From IMG/VR virus record IMGVR_UViG_3300044714_000062, positions 1 to 61,323 of that record: DNA of 61,323 nt; one strand, 5' to 3'. Below are positions 1 to 6,746 of this stretch, piece by piece; position 1 is the stretch's first letter, and the number at the start of each line of letters is the position of its first letter. The notes under the pieces were generated by a model. The model did not search any database and had not been told where the DNA came from. It saw only the letters and a list, made by a program, of their open reading frames with translations. Source of the stretch: a virus. Position numbers and translations under genes: made by a program.

Positions 1-127
1 TGGATCTTACCGGGCGACAGCCGTTGTTACCGTGCGATGAGCCATCTTACCGCACCCTTCCCGCCCATGTCAAGGGCTCCGGCATAATTTTTTTGAGCGG
101 TGCGCATCTGCCCCTCGAACCGCTCCC
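1..127. repeat. Left copy of terminal direct repeat (contig closure)
   Basis: Bases 1-127 are identical to 61197-61323. A perfect repeat of exactly 127 bases is the usual k-mer overlap left by an assembler at the ends of a circular contig, so this most likely marks a circular (or circularly permuted) 61,196-bp molecule rather than a biological terminal repeat. It contains the end of the integrase gene. Confidence 0.95.
4..52. promoter_or_regulatory. Three direct repeats at exact 20-bp spacing (operator or integrase arm sites)
   Basis: Nine-base elements occur at 4-12 (atcttaccg), 24-32 (ttgttaccg) and 44-52 (atcttaccg), each starting exactly 20 bp after the last, so about two helical turns apart. 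They overlap the integrase stop codon and sit just upstream of the leftward early operon that begins at 61152. Phased repeats like this suit cooperative binding by a repressor, excisionase or integrase arm domain. Which protein binds is inference. Confidence 0.6.
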
Positions 128-1019
128 GCCGCCGCCCCACAGACTCCTCGCCGAACCGTAGGCCCTGCACGCTCTCGGCCAGCTCCTCAAGCCCTGGACG
201 GTCCACGTACACGCTCGCCGTGGTGTTGACGCTTGCGTGACCCATCATCGCCTGGGCGGCCCGGAGGCCGGCATGCCGGGCGATGTGGTCCCCGAAGGCG
301 TGGCGAAGAAGGTGCGGCGTGACGTGCCGGGCGATCCCCGCCTGGTGCGCAACGCGGGCGACGAGGTGCCCGAGCGCGCTATGGCTGATCTTGTAGGAGG
401 GGGCACGTTGGTTGCGCCCGCTGTTATCGCACGCCCGGATCACGGTGTCATTGACGCCGACGGTAGCGCGGATGTCCGCGATGACGGGCTCCAGTTCGGG
501 CAGCACTGGCACCCAGCGTTCGCGTTTGCCCTTCGCGATGTCCGGGGAGAACCAGACGAACCCGGGCCGGTCGAAGTGCCTTCCGCGGAACCCTTTCAGC
601 TCCACCGCACGGGCGCCGGCGCAGGCACCGAGGAGCATCACGCGGCGCTCCCGGATGTCCTGGCACGCGGCGATCATCGCCAGAACCTCCGCCCGGGTGA
701 GACGCGCGATCTCCGGTTTACGGGTCTTCGCCCGCGCGACCTGCCGCGCGGGGTTGTCGGCCCGGTGGCCCTCCGTCAATGTCCAGTCGTAGAAGCTCGT
801 CAGGATGGAGTGCTGTAACGCGCGGGTGTTCGGGTACTCCCACCGTGCGAGGGTCCGCTTCACGTCCTCCCGCGTTGACCGGAGCGGCCCCGCGGAGGTG
901 TCATGGGCGTGCGCAGCAAGCGCCCGCCGGTAGGACCGCACCGATTCCTCGCTGTTGATTCTCCCTGCCTGCCGCTGGTCGCGCAGGTACTCGCTGATCG
1001 CGTCATGCCACCGCATCAT
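27..1019 (-). CDS. int: Tyrosine recombinase (phage integrase)
   Basis: 330 residues, normal length for a phage tyrosine integrase that inserts the genome into the host chromosome and, with an excisionase, removes it. The N-terminal 100 residues look like the SAM-like core-binding domain. The catalytic domain shows R137 (in GARAVELKG), K163/K165, H236 and R239 (TPHLLRHAFG), H261 (MGHAS) and the nucleophile Y271 (ASVYVDRP). All key residues are present, so the gene looks active. The stop codon lies inside the phased 20-bp repeat array. The start MMRWH at 1019 follows a 419-bp gap that may hold its promoter and attP. Confidence 0.95.
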   Translation of the reverse strand: MMRWHDAISEYLRDQRQAGRINSEESVRSYRRALAAHAHDTSAGPLRSTREDVKRTLARWEYPNTRALQHSILTSFYDWTLTEGHRADNPARQVARAKTRKPEIARLTRAEVLAMIAACQDIRERRVMLLGACAGARAVELKGFRGRHFDRPGFVWFSPDIAKGKRERWVPVLPELEPVIADIRATVGVNDTVIRACDNSGRNQRAPSYKISHSALGHLVARVAHQAGIARHVTPHLLRHAFGDHIARHAGLRAAQAMMGHASVNTTASVYVDRPGLEELAESVQGLRFGEESVGRRRERFEGQMRTAQKNYAGALDMGGKGAVRWLIAR

Positions 1020-1438
1020 GCCCCCTGTCTGGGCGCAGCGACGCGGTATCCTGCCGAGCGCGCCGCGACCCTTACCGTCGCGTTGCCATGCCCCCGGCGA
1101 TCCTTAGTCGCGCGGGGGCCCTTATCGGCGCGAAACCGTAGCAGAACACTCCGGGGAAACTACCGACCCCACTGTTCGCATCTTGGGAACCCTCCCTTCC
1201 TGGCTGTCCCTGCCAACAGTAAGTATGCCCGCATTTCCTGGTGATGTCAAGGAATGGAAGCGCCCGGCTCCCCACGTCAGTCTTAGCTGCGGGTGCGCGG
1301 CGCCTGCCCGATGGTTCCAGCAGAGGCAGGCCACCTTCCCCCAAATCGCGCTGGTCTCCGGCCGCCACGCACACCGCGTGGTCTCTCACGCCACCTGGGA
1401 GTCTACCTCCCGCTCCGGCGCCCCCATAGACGCACGAA
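1020..1438. other. 419-bp gap upstream of integrase; no convincing gene
   Basis: Open frames exist on both strands but none has a ribosome binding site or protein-like composition. It contains a GC-rich inverted repeat (gcctgcc ... ggcaggc, about 1302-1333). This is a reasonable place for the integrase promoter and possibly the phage attachment site. I found no recognisable tRNA or tRNA fragment to mark attP. Confidence 0.5.
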
Positions 1439-1461
1439 AGCCCCAGCGGGTAGCTGGGGCT
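1439..1461 (-). terminator. Rho-independent-type terminator downstream of the RHH gene
   Basis: A perfect 9-bp stem (agccccagc / gctggggct) with a 5-nt loop, followed on the minus strand by a short T-containing tail (cttt). It begins 5 bp after the stop of the RHH gene and would separate that transcript from the integrase gene. Confidence 0.75.
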
Positions 1462-1465
1462 CAGG

Positions 1466-1684
1466 TCAGTCGGAAGATGGCGCGGTGAGGTCCGTTGAAA
1501 GCTCGCCGACGATCCCGTGCTCCCACGCTAGTAGCAGATCGCGGAGTGCAGAGGAGCGCGTGGTCTCCTTGGCGAGTCGTTTAGCGGCGACCATTGGCTG
1601 CCGTTCGTAGTAGGCGCGGAATGCGATGACGAGGCGGTCGAGGCGGTCGGCGTCGTCCTGGTCGATGCGTATGTGTAGGTCCAT
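1466..1684 (-). CDS. Small ribbon-helix-helix-type regulator candidate
   Basis: 72 residues. The N-terminus MDLHIRIDQDDADRLDRL reads as an RHH beta strand and first helix, and RSSALRDLLLAWE as the second helix, the pattern of CopG/Arc dimers that bind DNA. It is transcribed divergently from the plus-strand operon whose promoter lies at 1709-1737, and ends at a good terminator. Position next to int and a divergent promoter suits an immunity or integration regulator, but the role is inference. Confidence 0.6.
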   Translation of the reverse strand: MDLHIRIDQDDADRLDRLVIAFRAYYERQPMVAAKRLAKETTRSSALRDLLLAWEHGIVGELSTDLTAPSSD

Positions 1685-1708
1685 GCCGCATAGTGTAGCA
1701 TGGTTGTG

Positions 1709-1737
1709 TTGACAGTGTGCTGAGCATGTGCTACGAT
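1709..1737 (+). promoter_or_regulatory. Sigma-70-type promoter TTGACA-N17-TACGAT
   Basis: Consensus -35 (1709-1714) and near-consensus -10 (1732-1737) at the ideal 17-bp spacing, the best promoter seen in the window. The predicted start site, 7 bases after the -10, is 1744, exactly the A of an ATG, so the transcript should be leaderless. It drives the plus-strand operon and overlaps the upstream region of the divergent RHH gene. Confidence 0.8.
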
Positions 1738-1743
1738 ACGCCT

Positions 1744-1788
1744 ATGGCTCTCGAAGACCCACTCGCGTTCGGAGGCGACCAGCGATGA
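1744..1788 (+). CDS. Leaderless 14-residue ORF at the head of the plus-strand operon
   Basis: ATG at the predicted transcription start encodes 14 residues ending GGDQR, and its TGA overlaps the next start codon as ATGA. The stretch 1771-1788 (an SD, then ATGA) is repeated identically at 2001-2018, where the first true gene also ends in GGDQR. It may be a translated leader that couples translation into the operon, or the remnant of a duplicated gene junction. Confidence 0.45.
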   Translation: MALEDPLAFGGDQR

Positions 1789-2018
1789 CCACGACCGAGA
1801 AGCAGTATGGCTGGCATATCGACCGGGGCGGCGCCGTGCATCGCCTCCGTCGCCCTGCTCGTCACGGCCGCGCCCACTTGGCGAGCGCTTATCTGATCGG
1901 CTACGTGTGGCGCGAACGGCGAGGCTGGCGCAACGACCAGTGCTGCGACCACTTCCCGACGCAGCGGGCCGCGGCGGAATCGCTGGACCGGATCGTTCCC
2001 GGAGGCGACCAGCGATGA
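1785..2018 (+). CDS. Small hypothetical protein, plus-strand operon
   Basis: 77 residues from the ATG at 1785, preceded by the SD ggagg at good spacing; the longer frame from 1728 has no SD. It is basic and rich in Arg and Trp, with a QCCDHF segment. Stop and next start overlap (ATGA). No family recognised. Its strand, promoter and position mark it as lysogeny-side or accessory. Confidence 0.65.
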   Translation: MTTTEKQYGWHIDRGGAVHRLRRPARHGRAHLASAYLIGYVWRERRGWRNDQCCDHFPTQRAAAESLDRIVPGGDQR

Positions 2019-2224
2019 GCGGGCGCACCCAGCCGAGGGAATGGACGCTTGCGAATCCGTTTGGTACGGGGATGGTTGCGGACGGTCCCGAGATCAGCCT
2101 CAGCGAGGAAGTCAGAGTCATCGAGCTTGAGCCGGTAGTCGACATGTTGAAGAACAACTATGACCCCGGCTTCCGCGACGACGATGTAGAGCAGTTTCTC
2201 CGCGCCCATGGGAGGCTCCAGTGA
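2015..2224 (+). CDS. Small hypothetical acidic protein
   Basis: 69 residues starting MSGRTQPREWTL, led by the same 18-base SD/start module as the previous gene (2001-2018). Acidic and soluble, no recognised domain. Translationally coupled on both sides: its stop overlaps a GTG that opens a 13-codon ORF (2221-2262) leading into the next gene. Confidence 0.65.
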   Translation: MSGRTQPREWTLANPFGTGMVADGPEISLSEEVRVIELEPVVDMLKNNYDPGFRDDDVEQFLRAHGRLQ

Positions 2225-2258
2225 CCGTGCCTCTCTCCTACTTCCTGGACAGGCCACG

Positions 2259-2459
2259 ATGAGCGACGCCGCTACCACATCGTTGATCTCCGACGAGATC
2301 CTGGAGGCCGTGGATATTTCGGCCTCCCTCCAGGCGGGAGCACCCAACGGCTCCCCGGAGCGTATGCGGGGAATCACGCTGCGGGTTCTCGTCTCCCAGT
2401 TCCGCCAGATGCGCAGCCGACTTGCTGTCGTAGACCCAGGCTGGAGGCCCACCAAGTGA
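2259..2459 (+). CDS. Small hypothetical helical protein
   Basis: 66 residues from MSDAATTSL. The frame is also open from 2208. The ATG overlaps the stop of the 13-codon ORF at 2221-2262, so coupling may replace a strong SD. It is mainly helical by composition, and no family is recognised. Confidence 0.6.
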   Translation: MSDAATTSLISDEILEAVDISASLQAGAPNGSPERMRGITLRVLVSQFRQMRSRLAVVDPGWRPTK

Positions 2460-2626
2460 GCGCCGGGTTCGGCATGTGCGCAGGCTGCGGCAACCCGCTG
2501 ACCGACCGAGAGATGCTGCTCGGCGACGTGTGCGACCCGTGCGGTGATGAGCCCAGCATCATGTGTGGCCCGAGTGCAGGGGATGACCTTGTGGACCCGT
2601 GCTATGGCGACGAGGAGGAAGCGTGA
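2456..2626 (+). CDS. Tiny zinc-ribbon-like protein
   Basis: 56 residues starting at GTG 2456, overlapping the previous stop as GTGA. CAGC at residues 8-11 and CDPC at 26-29, with two further cysteines near the end, form a CxxC...CxxC zinc-knuckle pattern. The C-terminus is acidic. Function unknown. Confidence 0.6.
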   Translation: MSAGFGMCAGCGNPLTDREMLLGDVCDPCGDEPSIMCGPSAGDDLVDPCYGDEEEA

Positions 2627-2682
2627 TGTCTGAGGGGTTGGGGCGCTCCCCCGGCAGGCCGGCCACCGGAGAGCCATCGTGA
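2626..2682 (+). CDS. Possible 18-residue ORF
   Basis: ATG at 2626 overlaps the previous stop (TGATG) and the frame ends at 2682. It may only bridge translation between the zinc-ribbon gene and the gene at 2699. Very short, so weakly supported. Confidence 0.3.
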   Translation: MSEGLGRSPGRPATGEPS

Positions 2683-2698
2683 TGGCGCCACGCGCACC

Positions 2699-3034
2699 GT
2701 GGGAAGTCGCGGCAGACACGTGCCAGAGCGAATCGCTCAATGCGAGCGCGAGGGGTTTCGCAAAGGCTGGGCTGCGGCCCGCGACCACCACCCACCTTCG
2801 ACGGGCTACGAGGTCAAGATCACGCGCTCCCTCCTCGGCATCTACTACCCCCACGTCTCACTCGATGGGGAGTCCGTGAGCGCAAGCATTGTGGGTCCCG
2901 TGATGGGCTGCATGACCCACAAGTCCGCTGTCGCCCTCGGACGCCGAATCGCTGAGCGCCATCAAGAGAACTCGCAGCCACCCGTCCCGCTCGACCCCGG
3001 TGCCCCCGAGCGGCTGGCGTACAACCCCCCCTGA
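2699..3034 (+). CDS. Hypothetical protein, last gene of the plus-strand operon
   Basis: 111 residues from GTG 2699; a GTG at 2723 is an alternative start and neither has a strong SD. The frame is chosen because its residues look like a folded protein (VKITRSLLGIYYPHVSL, MGCMTHKSAVALGRRIAERH) while the overlapping frame at 2679 is low-complexity. It ends 8 bp before a strong hairpin. No family recognised. Confidence 0.6.
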   Translation: MGSRGRHVPERIAQCEREGFRKGWAAARDHHPPSTGYEVKITRSLLGIYYPHVSLDGESVSASIVGPVMGCMTHKSAVALGRRIAERHQENSQPPVPLDPGAPERLAYNPP

Positions 3035-3041
3035 GACGCGA

Positions 3042-3074
3042 GAAGGCCCCCAGCCAAAACGGCTGAGGGCCTTC
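3042..3074 (+). terminator. Strong hairpin ending the plus-strand operon
   Basis: A 14-bp stem with one mismatch (gaaggcccccagcc / ggctgagggccttc) and an aaaac loop, 8 bp after the stop at 3034. It lacks a U-tract, as is common in high-GC actinobacterial terminators. It may also stop leftward transcripts from the lysis module; another short inverted repeat follows at 3080-3108. Confidence 0.65.
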
Positions 3075-3263
3075 AAGGGTCCCGCCAGAGCGCGAACGGT
3101 CGGCGGGAAGGAATGGTAGGGCGGCTAACCGACTGCGCCTGCCGGCCGCCCACGTTCTTCTTCCGTCACGCCAGCAGTTCGGTAGCTATTCTCCCGGGGC
3201 TCTGCGATGAAGGGCGCGAAGACGAGTGAGTTTATACGGCGCCCCGGATAGCGGACGAGGCGC

Positions 3264-3536
3264 CTACGGGGCGAGAGCCCGAGAAAGCAACTCCGCCTGC
3301 TCCCCCGTCAGCTCGACATCGCTCTTCCCGCGACGAGCACGCCACAGGCCAACCCACTCCCGCAACCCAACGCCACGCGGAGGGACCATGCTCATCTGGT
3401 CACGCGGACAGCCGCTGGAGAACTCGATGCGCCAGACACAGCCGTGGCAGTCGCCGCCGCAGTCCATCGCGGGGTCTCTCCGCTTGGCGGTGCGGTGGTC
3501 CACAAGCTCCCGGCCGCAGATTCCACAAGCGCTCAC
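3264..3536 (-). CDS. Small cysteine-rich (zinc-binding) protein
   Basis: 90 residues. Two clusters, CGIC at residues 4-7 and CGGDCHGC near residue 28, plus an His, fit one zinc site. The rest is basic and then acidic. It is the last gene of the long leftward late transcript. Small Cys-rich proteins of this type are common in actinophages; the role is unknown. Confidence 0.65.
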   Translation of the reverse strand: MSACGICGRELVDHRTAKRRDPAMDCGGDCHGCVWRIEFSSGCPRDQMSMVPPRGVGLREWVGLWRARRGKSDVELTGEQAELLSRALAP

Positions 3537-3545
3537 CAGCCGAGT

Positions 3546-3908
3546 CTACTTCACGACCTGGACACGCTCAACGCGCCGGCCGAAGACGATCGCGGTCTGG
3601 CAGTCGGGCGTGTAGAAGTCCAACTGCGACCCTGCGCCTATGCGATCCTCGACGACGAACCGCGTGCGCCCCCACACCGCTGGGGAGACCACCAGGTGTG
3701 TGCCGAGCGGCCACATGTTGTTGGCGACCTCGCCGACGAACGGGGCCTGCCCGGACGCCGTGATGGTGCCCTGGCAATAAGCGGTCCCGGATAGTGCAAC
3801 AGCGTGAGTTGCTGCGAGTATGGCGAACAGAAGTCGGATGCATCCTTCTCCCTCCTTCGGAACGGTGCAGCCACGGCCGCACCCGGTCACGCCGAGCTTT
3901 GGTCTCAT
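3546..3908 (-). CDS. Secreted 3D-domain (RlpA/MltA-like) protein; start uncertain
   Basis: The part from about 3846 down to 3546 reads as a hydrophobic export signal (RLLFAILAATHAVALS) followed by a 3D-type double-psi barrel: TASGQAPFVGEVA, PLGTHL, VEDRIGAGSQLDFY, and a final Cys-containing strand. 3D-domain proteins act on or bind peptidoglycan glycan strands, so this probably joins the lysis module. The start is a problem. A strong SD (ggagggagaagg) leads into an ATG at 3841-3843 that is out of frame with the signal peptide, and the nearest in-frame starts are GTG 3890 and ATG 3908 without SDs. A one-base indel near 3840 or a non-canonical start would explain this. Confidence 0.6.
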   Translation of the reverse strand: MRPKLGVTGCGRGCTVPKEGEGCIRLLFAILAATHAVALSGTAYCQGTITASGQAPFVGEVANNMWPLGTHLVVSPAVWGRTRFVVEDRIGAGSQLDFYTPDCQTAIVFGRRVERVQVVK

Positions 3909-3950
3909 GGGCTGCGTCGAAATTGAGCAGACCGAAACGAGACCAAAGCT
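3895..3950. repeat. Perfect 12-bp inverted repeat with 32-nt loop
   Basis: agctttggtctc (3895-3906) and gagaccaaagct (3939-3950) are exact reverse complements, 32 bp apart. The repeat lies between the coiled-coil gene and the 3D-domain gene on the leftward transcript. It could be an RNA hairpin controlling or terminating expression of the 3D-domain gene, or a protein-binding dyad. Confidence 0.7.
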
Positions 3951-3985
3951 GAGGCGTCTTCCCGCCCGAAGGCGAGGCCAACCCC

Positions 3986-4261
3986 CTATTCGGGTTTGAG
4001 AGCCGTGAGCGCCTGCACCGCAGGGTCGAGCCCGTTCACCGCTTCGGTGAGTTTGGTGAGGTCCACGGGCTGCCCTTCGTTGATCTTGGCCTGGAGTTCG
4101 TTCAGCTCCGTCTGTAGCGTGCCCTTCGCTGTGGCGAGGTCGGTGGCGACCTGGGCGACAGCGGTTTCCAGCGCGGCGACATTTTCCTGCTCGGCCATTT
4201 GTTCTCCTTCGATGTCGGATACACGTCTCTCCAGAGCGGCGAGACGCTTGAACAACCTCAT
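3986..4261 (-). CDS. Small coiled-coil protein
   Basis: 91 residues from the ATG at 4261, which overlaps the previous stop as ATGA. An internal in-frame ATG at 4198 has a better SD (aaggagaac) and would give 70 residues. Heptad-rich: LAALERRVSDIEGEQ, then an ETAVAQVATDLATAKGTLQ coiled coil. Short coiled-coil proteins often accompany phage lysis genes; no function assigned. Confidence 0.65.
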   Translation of the reverse strand: MRLFKRLAALERRVSDIEGEQMAEQENVAALETAVAQVATDLATAKGTLQTELNELQAKINEGQPVDLTKLTEAVNGLDPAVQALTALKPE

Positions 4262-4731
4262 GCGGCGCGGGCCTCTTCTGGGGGGCCGACAACCCCGATC
4301 TCGTTGTTCGCCAGCGCCGTGATGACATGTTTCGGGTCCGTCGAGGTGCGCAGCACGTTCCACTCGGGGGTCGGCAACGAGTGGACACCCTCCTGGCCCC
4401 GGTGATGGAGAACGCACAGGGGCTCCAGATTCCCCTCCTGCTCAACATACTCTTGGAACTCCTCGTCGGACAGGTGCAGCCCGTAAGCGTGGTTGAACTT
4501 TTCGAGGTCGATGTCACCAATGTGCGCGTACTCCACCTTGTCGTGGTGCAGCTCGATCCCGCCGTAGTGATAATCGGATTCGACGTTGCACTTGAGGAGG
4601 CCCTGTCGCTTCAGGCGCTCTTTGGCCTGGTGGAATAGCTTGTAGTTGGGGTCCTTCTCGCGGGGTTCGTGAGCGGGCCAACGCTCAATGAACCGCACCG
4701 TCACTTCCTCTTCGTGGGCTGGCGTGCTCAT
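4258..4731 (-). CDS. HNH-like putative endonuclease
   Basis: 157 residues from MSTPAHEEE at 4731 with SD ggagaa. The core has IELHHDKVEYA, then LEPLCVLHHRGQEGVHSLP and PEWNVLRTS. The spaced His pairs and the LC..HHRG...H pattern resemble the HNH/ENDO-VII-like fold seen in many actinophage proteins. A free-standing HNH outside the terminase block may be a homing endonuclease or a modified nuclease. Overlaps the next gene by ATGA. Confidence 0.55.
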   Translation of the reverse strand: MSTPAHEEEVTVRFIERWPAHEPREKDPNYKLFHQAKERLKRQGLLKCNVESDYHYGGIELHHDKVEYAHIGDIDLEKFNHAYGLHLSDEEFQEYVEQEGNLEPLCVLHHRGQEGVHSLPTPEWNVLRTSTDPKHVITALANNEIGVVGPPEEARAA

Positions 4732-4943
4732 GTAGTTTTCTCCGCGAGCTCGGCGGTCACGACGTCCCCGTAATGCGCGTTGCCGTCCGTCACATCCAAC
4801 GACAACCATGGCGCGTGCTGAGTCGTGCTCTCCACGTCAGCGCCCTCGAAGACCGCGACCTGGACGGCCTCCACCCCGTTCTCCTTCGCTACTTCGGCCA
4901 AGCGCTCTAGTTCTGCGGCTGGGATGCTCCCCTGGAGACTCAT
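4728..4943 (-). CDS. Small hypothetical protein
   Basis: 71 residues from MSLQGSIPAAEL at 4943, SD gaggtgag. A short helix, then a predicted beta segment (VQVAVFEGADVE, WLSLDVTDGNAHYGDVV). The stop overlaps the start of the HNH-like gene. No family recognised. Confidence 0.6.
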   Translation of the reverse strand: MSLQGSIPAAELERLAEVAKENGVEAVQVAVFEGADVESTTQHAPWLSLDVTDGNAHYGDVVTAELAEKTT

Positions 4944-4947
4944 ATAC

Positions 4948-5682
4948 TCACCTCTCTGTATAGACGCCAGCTTCGCCGCCTTCGCGGAGTAGCTGGTCGA
5001 AAGTCGCGGTCGGCATCCAGCACACGGAGGCGCCCTCCCCGGGGTATGCGAGGCCCCAAGAGTTCTCGAACGGGACGGCCTCTGCGCCTTCTCGGCCGAG
5101 TGCCTTGAGTACTTCCTGGATGCTCGTCGCCCACCGGATCGCGGAGATACCATCGATCGGGTTCGGGGGGTCATCACCGACTTCGCGGGTGCAGACCTCC
5201 TCGCCAGCCTGCACACGGTGGCCCTTGGAGAGCAGGATCTGTGCGCCGGCGTGAACCGTCGCGCCTTCACCGGACGGGTAGGTGCCTTCGAGACGCCTTG
5301 CTTCATCGTACAGCCAGAACGCATCGAAGAACAACTCTTCTAGACGGGTGATCGTGATGGCCCGGCTGTTACCGAACCCAACGCACGCGCCTTCCTCGCC
5401 CTGGTTGTAGAACACCTGCGCCGCTTGGCGATTGCGCTTCACGGCGCCCATCGGCTCGAAACAGAAGCAGTGACCACCCCGGACGGTGCCGAGGTCTTCG
5501 TCCTTCGCCACATCCGGCAGGTGGAAAGACCCGTCGATCACTTTCGGTTCGTCGAACGACGTGTACCAGGGGAAGCCGACCACGACCGGCACATCGGTCG
5601 GGAAGCCCGCTGGCGCCGCGGCGAGAGGTTTCTCCGCGACGTGCGGTTTCTCTGCGGGGATGATGCAGCCGAGAGGCCCCAT
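4948..5682 (-). CDS. Papain-like (C1) cysteine peptidase with permuted motif order
   Basis: 244 residues. Three papain signatures are visible: YNQGEEGACVGFG with probable nucleophile C100, RGGHCFCFEP with H71, and FENSWG near residue 220. In papain the order is Cys, His, Asn; here it is His, Cys, Asn. The segment VVVGFPWYTSF...GGHCF, which normally follows the cysteine half, stands at the N-terminus. I have an impression that related proteins occur in other actinophages. Located directly after the holin-like gene, so cleavage of host envelope proteins or peptide cross-links at lysis is plausible. Confidence 0.7.
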   Translation of the reverse strand: MGPLGCIIPAEKPHVAEKPLAAAPAGFPTDVPVVVGFPWYTSFDEPKVIDGSFHLPDVAKDEDLGTVRGGHCFCFEPMGAVKRNRQAAQVFYNQGEEGACVGFGNSRAITITRLEELFFDAFWLYDEARRLEGTYPSGEGATVHAGAQILLSKGHRVQAGEEVCTREVGDDPPNPIDGISAIRWATSIQEVLKALGREGAEAVPFENSWGLAYPGEGASVCWMPTATFDQLLREGGEAGVYTER

Positions 5683-5684
5683 CG

Positions 5685-5924
5685 TCAGACCTTCGCTTTC
5701 GCGGCCGGCGCGTAGTGGCCGCTCAGCACATGGTGAGCGGTCAGCCAGCCGAGGGCGGCGGTGATCCCGAACACGGCGACCTGCGAGACCACGCTCGCGA
5801 TCGTCGAGGCTCCGAGGTGGAACAGCGCGAGGAAGTGGACGTGGACGACGAGCCATGTCGCGGCGGCGCCCGAGACGACAGGTACGACGACTGCGGCTAG
5901 CCACGCCTTGATGGTTTCAGCCAT
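5685..5924 (-). CDS. Holin-like two-TM membrane protein
   Basis: 79 residues, strong SD (aaaggagaagga). Two hydrophobic helices: residues about 8-30 (WLAAVVVPVVSGAAATWLVV) and 41-62 (STIASVVSQVAVFGITAALG), with a short charged tail. Size, topology and position between the endolysin and the peptidase fit a holin that permeabilises the membrane at lysis, but no sequence family is certain. Confidence 0.65.
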   Translation of the reverse strand: MAETIKAWLAAVVVPVVSGAAATWLVVHVHFLALFHLGASTIASVVSQVAVFGITAALGWLTAHHVLSGHYAPAAKAKV

Positions 5925-5947
5925 TTGCTCCTTCTCCTTTGGTTGGG

Positions 5948-6211
5948 TTACTCTCCGGTGTAGGTCAGGGTGAGCGTGACGGTCGTGCCCGGCTCGACGG
6001 GTACCCCCGGCTGCGCCCCAGGGACACCCGTGATGTAGGCAAACCCGGAAGCTTCGTTGGCGGGGTTCGGGCAGATCGCGCGCACGACGCCCTTGTCGGA
6101 GCTCGCGCCCTGGATGCCGGACTCCAGGCTCACGTCCAGGGGGATTTCGGCGAGCGCGGTCCCGTCGCCGCGGACCTCCAGTTCGACTGTCTGCGTGGTT
6201 GTTTCTCCCAT
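5948..6211 (-). CDS. Hypothetical beta-rich protein of the lysis module
   Basis: 87 residues, SD aaaggagacc. It reads as one immunoglobulin-like beta domain ending TVTLTLTYTGE, with a single Cys-Pro. Such small Ig-like proteins may be virion decorations; no specific family recognised. Confidence 0.6.
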   Translation of the reverse strand: MGETTTQTVELEVRGDGTALAEIPLDVSLESGIQGASSDKGVVRAICPNPANEASGFAYITGVPGAQPGVPVEPGTTVTLTLTYTGE

Positions 6212-6226
6212 GCTGGTCTCCTTTGG

Positions 6227-6403
6227 TTAGGCCGCGAGGGTTTCTGCGCGGCGTATCGACTGGTATTCACGCGGCGGCACAACGGGCTCGCCGTGCCGAT
6301 GAAGCCATGCGGCGGGGAACGGCAGCACGGCGATACGTGTGTCGCTCTCCCTCCCCCTGGCTGGGGCGAGCTTCAGCGCGCCACCACAAGGCGGACACTT
6401 CAC
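6227..6403 (-). CDS. Small CxxC zinc-ribbon protein
   Basis: 58 residues from GTG 6403, chosen because the SD aagggag precedes it by 7 bp. It begins VKCPPCGGALKL, a zinc knuckle with only one visible CxxC, so it may dimerise around the metal. Function unknown. Confidence 0.55.
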   Translation of the reverse strand: MKCPPCGGALKLAPARGRESDTRIAVLPFPAAWLHRHGEPVVPPREYQSIRRAETLAA

Positions 6404-6425
6404 AAGGACTCCCTTCGTCGGGGCA

Positions 6426-6746
6426 TCAGCACTCACGCCAGACGCCATGCTCAAGCCAGCCGTGCCAAAACTCGCCAGGCGTCTTAACCTCTCCGACCAG
6501 CGCGACAACGGGCACGACTTGGCCACCCATGATCGAGCCTCCCACACTGATCGAGCCGTCGGGGTACTCCGTGATGAGGTGGCGGTTACCGTTCCGGTCG
6601 TCCTCATCCACCCACAGACGAGTAGTCGAGCCATCGGGGCAGCACACGAACCAGCCTGCATCGCACTTGCCGTAGTCACCGGGCTCGATCCTGCCGTCGG
6701 CTGCGCGACTCAGCCACTCGCCGTCGGGGAGGCGCCTTCCCCCCAT
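6426..6746 (-). CDS. Hypothetical protein with beta-propeller-like strands
   Basis: 106 residues, SD ggaggggg, start overlapping the previous stop (TGATG). It contains repeated short strands with aromatic residues (YGKCDAGWFVCCPDGSTTRLW, HLITEYPDGSISVGG). No family recognised. Confidence 0.6.
   Translation of the reverse strand: MGGRRLPDGEWLSRAADGRIEPGDYGKCDAGWFVCCPDGSTTRLWVDEDDRNGNRHLITEYPDGSISVGGSIMGGQVVPVVALVGEVKTPGEFWHGWLEHGVWREC

Noticed and set aside
81-94. T-rich tract (aattttttt) as an integrase terminator
   Set aside because: It lies inside the integrase coding region, has no adjacent stem, and on the minus strand reads as an A-tract.
1020-1438. Possible tRNA or attB-like tRNA fragment beside integrase
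   Set aside because: Inverted repeats and a ggttcca stretch are present, but no cloverleaf with matching acceptor, anticodon and T arms could be drawn.
3546-4520. 324-residue minus-strand ORF as one gene
   Set aside because: Its first two-thirds overlap the coiled-coil and HNH-like genes out of frame; only the 3D-domain end is protein-like.
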